Shown one piece after another: positions 14,985 to 17,574 of a stretch of DNA of 17,574 nt. Position 1 is the stretch's first letter, and every line of letters starts with the position of its first letter. The notes under the pieces were generated by a model. It searched no databases. It was not told where the DNA came from and worked only from the letters and a program-made list of their open reading frames with translations. The stretch is taken from NCBI GenBank assembly GCA_026786065.1, contig JAJAYS010000164.1, forward strand, positions 1 through 17,574, written 5' to 3'. A program made the position numbers and the translations under genes. Origin of the DNA: Polaromonas sp. GTDB taxonomy: Bacteria > Pseudomonadota > Gammaproteobacteria > Burkholderiales > Burkholderiaceae_C.

Positions 14985-16064
14985 ATGGATCGTCGTTCAA
15001 TCATCAAAAACGCCGGACTTGCCGGCGTGCTGGCGGACGGCATCGCGCCCGCAGTGCATGCGCAGGCGGCCATTCGCTGGCGTCTCGCGTCGAGCTTTCC
15101 CAAATCGCTGGACACCATCCACGGTGCGGCCGATGTCTTCGCCAAGGCGGTTAAAAACATGTCGGGCGGCAAGTTCGAAATCTCGGTGCATGCAGCGGGT
15201 GAGCTGATGCCGGCTTTCGGCGTGGTCGATGGCGTGCAGCAGGGCTCGGTCGAATGCGCGCACACCGCGCCCTACTATTTCTTTGGCAAGGACGAAACCT
15301 TCGCGCTGGGCTGCGCTATTCCTTTCGGCCTGAACAGCCGCCAGATGACGGCCTGGATGTACGAAGGCAACGGCATGAAGCTGATGCGCGACTTCTATGC
15401 CAAGTTCAACATCATCAACTTCCCCGGCGGTAACACCGGTGCGCAGATGGGCGGCTGGTACAGGAAAGAGATCAAGTCGATCGCTGACATCAAGGGTCTA
15501 AAGATTCGCATCGGCGGCTTTGGCGGCAAGGTGATCGAACGCATTGGCGGCGTGCCGCAAAACATTCCTGGCGGCGAGATTTACCAGGCGCTGGAAAAAG
15601 GCACCATCGACGCGGCCGAATGGGTGGGTCCGTACGACGACCAGAAGCTCGGCTTCAACAAGGTCGCGCCGAACTACTACTACCCCGGCTGGTGGGAGGG
15701 CGGCCCCCAGCTCGACTTTTTCATCAACAACAAGGCTTTTGAGGCGCTGTCGCCAGAAAACAAGGCGATTGTCGAAGCCGCTGCGGCGCAGGCCCATTCG
15801 AACATGCAGGCCAAATACGACGCCCGCAACCCGGCGGCGCTCAAGCAACTGGTCGGCGCTGGCGCCAAGCTGCGGCCGTTCCCGAAAGACGTCATGAATG
15901 CCGCCTTCAAAGCCGCGATGGAGGTGTACGAAGAGCTCAACAGCAAGAATGAAAACTGGAAGACGATCTATGCGGACTACTCGAAGTTCCGCGCCGAGCA
16001 AAACCTGTGGTTCCGTTTCAGCGAAGCCTCCTTTGACCGCTTCATGCAGGAACAGAAGCTGTAA
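14985..16064 (+). CDS. TRAP transporter solute-binding protein, TakP-like (first of two)
   Basis: The 359-residue periplasmic receptor belongs to the DctP family, subgroup of TakP-like 2-oxoacid and mannitol/chloroaromatic-type receptors. The N-terminus DRRS with a hydrophobic stretch and VHA|QA (cleavage after about residue 26) looks like a Tat or Tat-like signal. Family blocks are RWRLASSFPKSLDTIHG, FPGGNTGAQMGGWYRKEI, GLKIRIGGFGGKV with the conserved Arg for the substrate carboxylate, and EWVGPYDDQKLGF with YYYPGWWEGGP. AGGAG at 14971-14975, 9 bases before ATG 14985, fixes the start. It would deliver a carboxylate such as pyruvate to a DctQ/DctM permease. No permease gene is visible. A strong terminator follows. 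Confidence 0.9.
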   Translation: MDRRSIIKNAGLAGVLADGIAPAVHAQAAIRWRLASSFPKSLDTIHGAADVFAKAVKNMSGGKFEISVHAAGELMPAFGVVDGVQQGSVECAHTAPYYFFGKDETFALGCAIPFGLNSRQMTAWMYEGNGMKLMRDFYAKFNIINFPGGNTGAQMGGWYRKEIKSIADIKGLKIRIGGFGGKVIERIGGVPQNIPGGEIYQALEKGTIDAAEWVGPYDDQKLGFNKVAPNYYYPGWWEGGPQLDFFINNKAFEALSPENKAIVEAAAAQAHSNMQAKYDARNPAALKQLVGAGAKLRPFPKDVMNAAFKAAMEVYEELNSKNENWKTIYADYSKFRAEQNLWFRFSEASFDRFMQEQKL

Positions 16065-16090
16065 AACGGCGTCCGTTCTTCCATCGACAG

Positions 16091-16121
16091 AAAAGCCGCA
16101 TTTCGATGCGGCTTTTTTTTT
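16091..16121 (+). terminator. Intrinsic terminator after the first TRAP receptor gene
   Basis: A perfect 11-bp stem, AAAAGCCGCAT / ATGCGGCTTTT, closes a TTCG tetraloop at 16102-16105 and runs into a T tract (16113-16121). It is 27 bases after the stop codon. The A run on its 5' side would also make it usable on the minus strand, but no gene ends there from that side. Confidence 0.93.
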
Positions 16122-16276
16122 CCTGAAAAAATGCTTGCCGCCGCCGTCGCGCGGAAACACGCGCGTTATGGTCAAATAAATTTGCTTTAAAAAGCGCCTT
16201 GGCTGTCATGGCCGATGGGCCGCACACCACACAACAAGGCCGGGAGACCCGGTTTAAAGATTACCTCAGGAGCACC

Positions 16277-17356
16277 ATGCAACGTCGTTCACTCATCCAG
16301 CGCGCAGGAATCGCCGGCGTGCTTGCAACCGGCATCGCGCCGGCCGTCCATGCGCAGGCGGCCGTCCGCTGGCGTCTGGCCTCCAGCTTTCCAAAGCCGC
16401 TCGACACCATCTACGGCGGAGCTGAAGTTTTCGCCAAAAAAATCAGCGACATGAGCGCTGGAAAGTTCCAGATCAGCGTGCATGCGGGTGGCGAGCTGAT
16501 GCCGCCTTTCGGCGTGGTCGATGGCGTGCAACAGGGTTCGGTCGAAATGGGCCACACCGTACCCTACTACTACTTCGGCAAAAACGACGCATTTGCCATC
16601 GGTGCGGCGATTCCCTTTGGCATGAACTCCCGGCAGATGTCGGCCTGGATGTTCGAGGGCAACGGCCGCAAGCTGATGAACGAGTTCTATGCCAAATACA
16701 ACATCGTCAGCTTTCCCGGCGGCAACACCGGCACCCAGATGGGCGGCTGGTTCCGCAAAGAGATCAAGACCGTCGCCGACCTGAAGGGTCTGAAGTTTCG
16801 CATCGGCGGTTTCGCCGGAAAGGTGGTCGAGCGCCTGGGCGTGGTGCCGCAGAATCTGCCCGGCGGTGAGCTGTATGCTGCGCTTGAAAAGGGCACGATC
16901 GATGCTGTCGAGTGGGTCGGCCCTTATGACGATCAAAAGCTCGGCTTCAACAAGGTTGCGCCGTTTTACTACTATCCCGGCTGGTGGGAAGGCGGCCCGG
17001 AAGTGGACTTTTTCGTCAACGACAAGGCCTTCGCGGCGCTGCCGGCCGAGTACAAGGCGATGGTCGAAGTCGCGGCATCGCATGCCCACATGGACATGCA
17101 GGCCAAGTACGACGCGCGCAACCCGACCGCCCTCAAGCAACTGGTTGGCGCGAAAACCAAGGTGCTGCCGTTCCCGAAGGCGGTGCTCGACGCTTCGTTC
17201 AAGGCCTCGATGGAGCTGTATGCCGAGCTGGCTGTGAGCAACCCGGAATGGAAAAAGATCTACAGCGACTACCGCGCTTTTCAAAAGGACCAGATTCTGT
17301 GGTTCCGTTTTGCCGAGTCGCGTTTCGACGAGTACATGCAAAGCGTGACGCTGTAG
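16277..17356 (+). CDS. TRAP transporter solute-binding protein, TakP-like (second of two)
   Basis: The 359-residue paralogue of the preceding receptor aligns with it without a gap, with about 260 identical positions by hand count. It has the same signal-peptide layout (QRRSLIQRAG, VHA|QA), the same GLKFRIGGFAGKV substrate-Arg block and the same EWVGPYDDQKLGFNKVAP and PGWWEGGP blocks. AGGAG at 16268-16272 lies only 4 bases before ATG 16277, so the spacing is short. Upstream ATG/TTG codons from 16199 add sequence unlike a signal peptide. It is downstream of a strong terminator and therefore needs its own promoter in 16122-16276. Differences at CAHTAP/MGHTVP and DETFALGC/NDAFAIGA suggest altered ligand preference. 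The window shows no TRAP permease genes in the following 218 bp. Confidence 0.9.
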   Translation: MQRRSLIQRAGIAGVLATGIAPAVHAQAAVRWRLASSFPKPLDTIYGGAEVFAKKISDMSAGKFQISVHAGGELMPPFGVVDGVQQGSVEMGHTVPYYYFGKNDAFAIGAAIPFGMNSRQMSAWMFEGNGRKLMNEFYAKYNIVSFPGGNTGTQMGGWFRKEIKTVADLKGLKFRIGGFAGKVVERLGVVPQNLPGGELYAALEKGTIDAVEWVGPYDDQKLGFNKVAPFYYYPGWWEGGPEVDFFVNDKAFAALPAEYKAMVEVAASHAHMDMQAKYDARNPTALKQLVGAKTKVLPFPKAVLDASFKASMELYAELAVSNPEWKKIYSDYRAFQKDQILWFRFAESRFDEYMQSVTL

Positions 17357-17422
17357 GTTTGGTGGAAGGAGCGGGGGGGGCAAGGCGACGGTTGCCACCG
17401 CGGCTTGCGCCGCTGACGGCGG

Positions 17423-17452
17423 GCTATGGATACCGGCCTTCGCCGGAATAGC
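17423..17452. repeat. GC hairpin downstream of the second TRAP receptor
   Basis: CCGGC (17433-17437), loop CTTC and GCCGG (17442-17446) form the tip. GCTAT (17423-17427) and ATAGC (17448-17452) can pair outside a bulge. It is 66 bp after the stop codon and has no T-run, so it is at best a weak or Rho-assisted 3' end. Confidence 0.35.
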
Positions 17453-17498
17453 AGCCCTTCTGGCCGGCGCCCGTTTGGGGTCGGACCGGCGTGGTGGC

Positions 17499-17531
17499 CT
17501 TTCGGCCAGAACTTTCGGCCAGAACTTTCGG
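17499..17531 (+). repeat. Short 13-bp tandem repeat
   Basis: CTTTCGGCCAGAA occurs twice in direct succession (17499-17511, 17512-17524), followed by a partial third unit (CTTTCGG, 17525-17531). It is non-coding as far as can be seen, close to the right edge of the window. Confidence 0.7.
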
Positions 17532-17574
17532 TCTGTCGTCTTCGGCCTGTGGTCTTGGGGCAGAGCTTTGCGTC

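Noticed and set aside
16148..16165. CGCGCG-GAAACA-CGCGCG hairpin before the second TRAP gene as an operator
   Set aside because: Alternating CG is self-complementary and common in GC-rich DNA, and nothing else supports a regulatory role.

Overview
This window looks like chromosomal DNA from a Burkholderiales bacterium, most likely a Comamonadaceae member close to Polaromonas, Rhodoferax or Variovorax. The evidence is the high GC content, the order Rieske oxygenase / xseB-ispA-dxs, the style of the IspA, Dxs and TRAP proteins, and an AT-rich dispersed repeat with a GCTAY-N7-ATAGC core. The genus is an inference. No phage, plasmid, transposase, tRNA, rRNA or CRISPR signal was seen.

Layout. Positions 1-405 hold the 3' end of a dienelactone hydrolase gene, followed by a ZIP-family metal transporter (660-1484) with a histidine-rich loop. 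Positions 1619-3429 hold a decayed three-gene cluster for a salicylate 5-hydroxylase-type (NagG/NagH/NagAb-like) ring-hydroxylating oxygenase. Its large subunit is broken by a nonsense codon, a lost Rieske ligand, two single-base indels and a large C-terminal internal deletion. The small subunit is still open, and the ferredoxin is stopped 16 codons early. On the minus strand follow a membrane-anchored spermidine-synthase-like protein (3594-5630) and a PfkB-type sugar kinase resembling 2-keto-3-deoxygluconate kinase (5724-6668). Positions 6669-7697 are gene-poor, with one possible proline-rich small ORF, and end at a small lipoprotein (7698-7892). Then on the minus strand come a 3-mercaptopyruvate-type sulfurtransferase, an EamA/DMT exporter and an intact orphan Rieske oxygenase.

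Divergent from the Rieske oxygenase is the isoprenoid cluster xseB-ispA-dxs (11298-14589). IspA makes the farnesyl diphosphate backbone and Dxs commits pyruvate and glyceraldehyde-3-phosphate to the MEP pathway. Two tandem, separately transcribed TRAP solute-binding proteins (about 72% identical by hand count) of the TakP-like 2-oxoacid type close the window. No TRAP membrane subunits are present, and a perfect UUCG-loop terminator separates the two genes.

The observations most worth a second look are the lesion-by-lesion record of oxygenase decay, the three co-oriented 41-bp repeats (one supplies the start codon of the ZIP transporter, one sits just behind the decayed cluster), and the orphan duplicated TRAP receptors. 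I did not find convincing evidence of a wholly new biological system.
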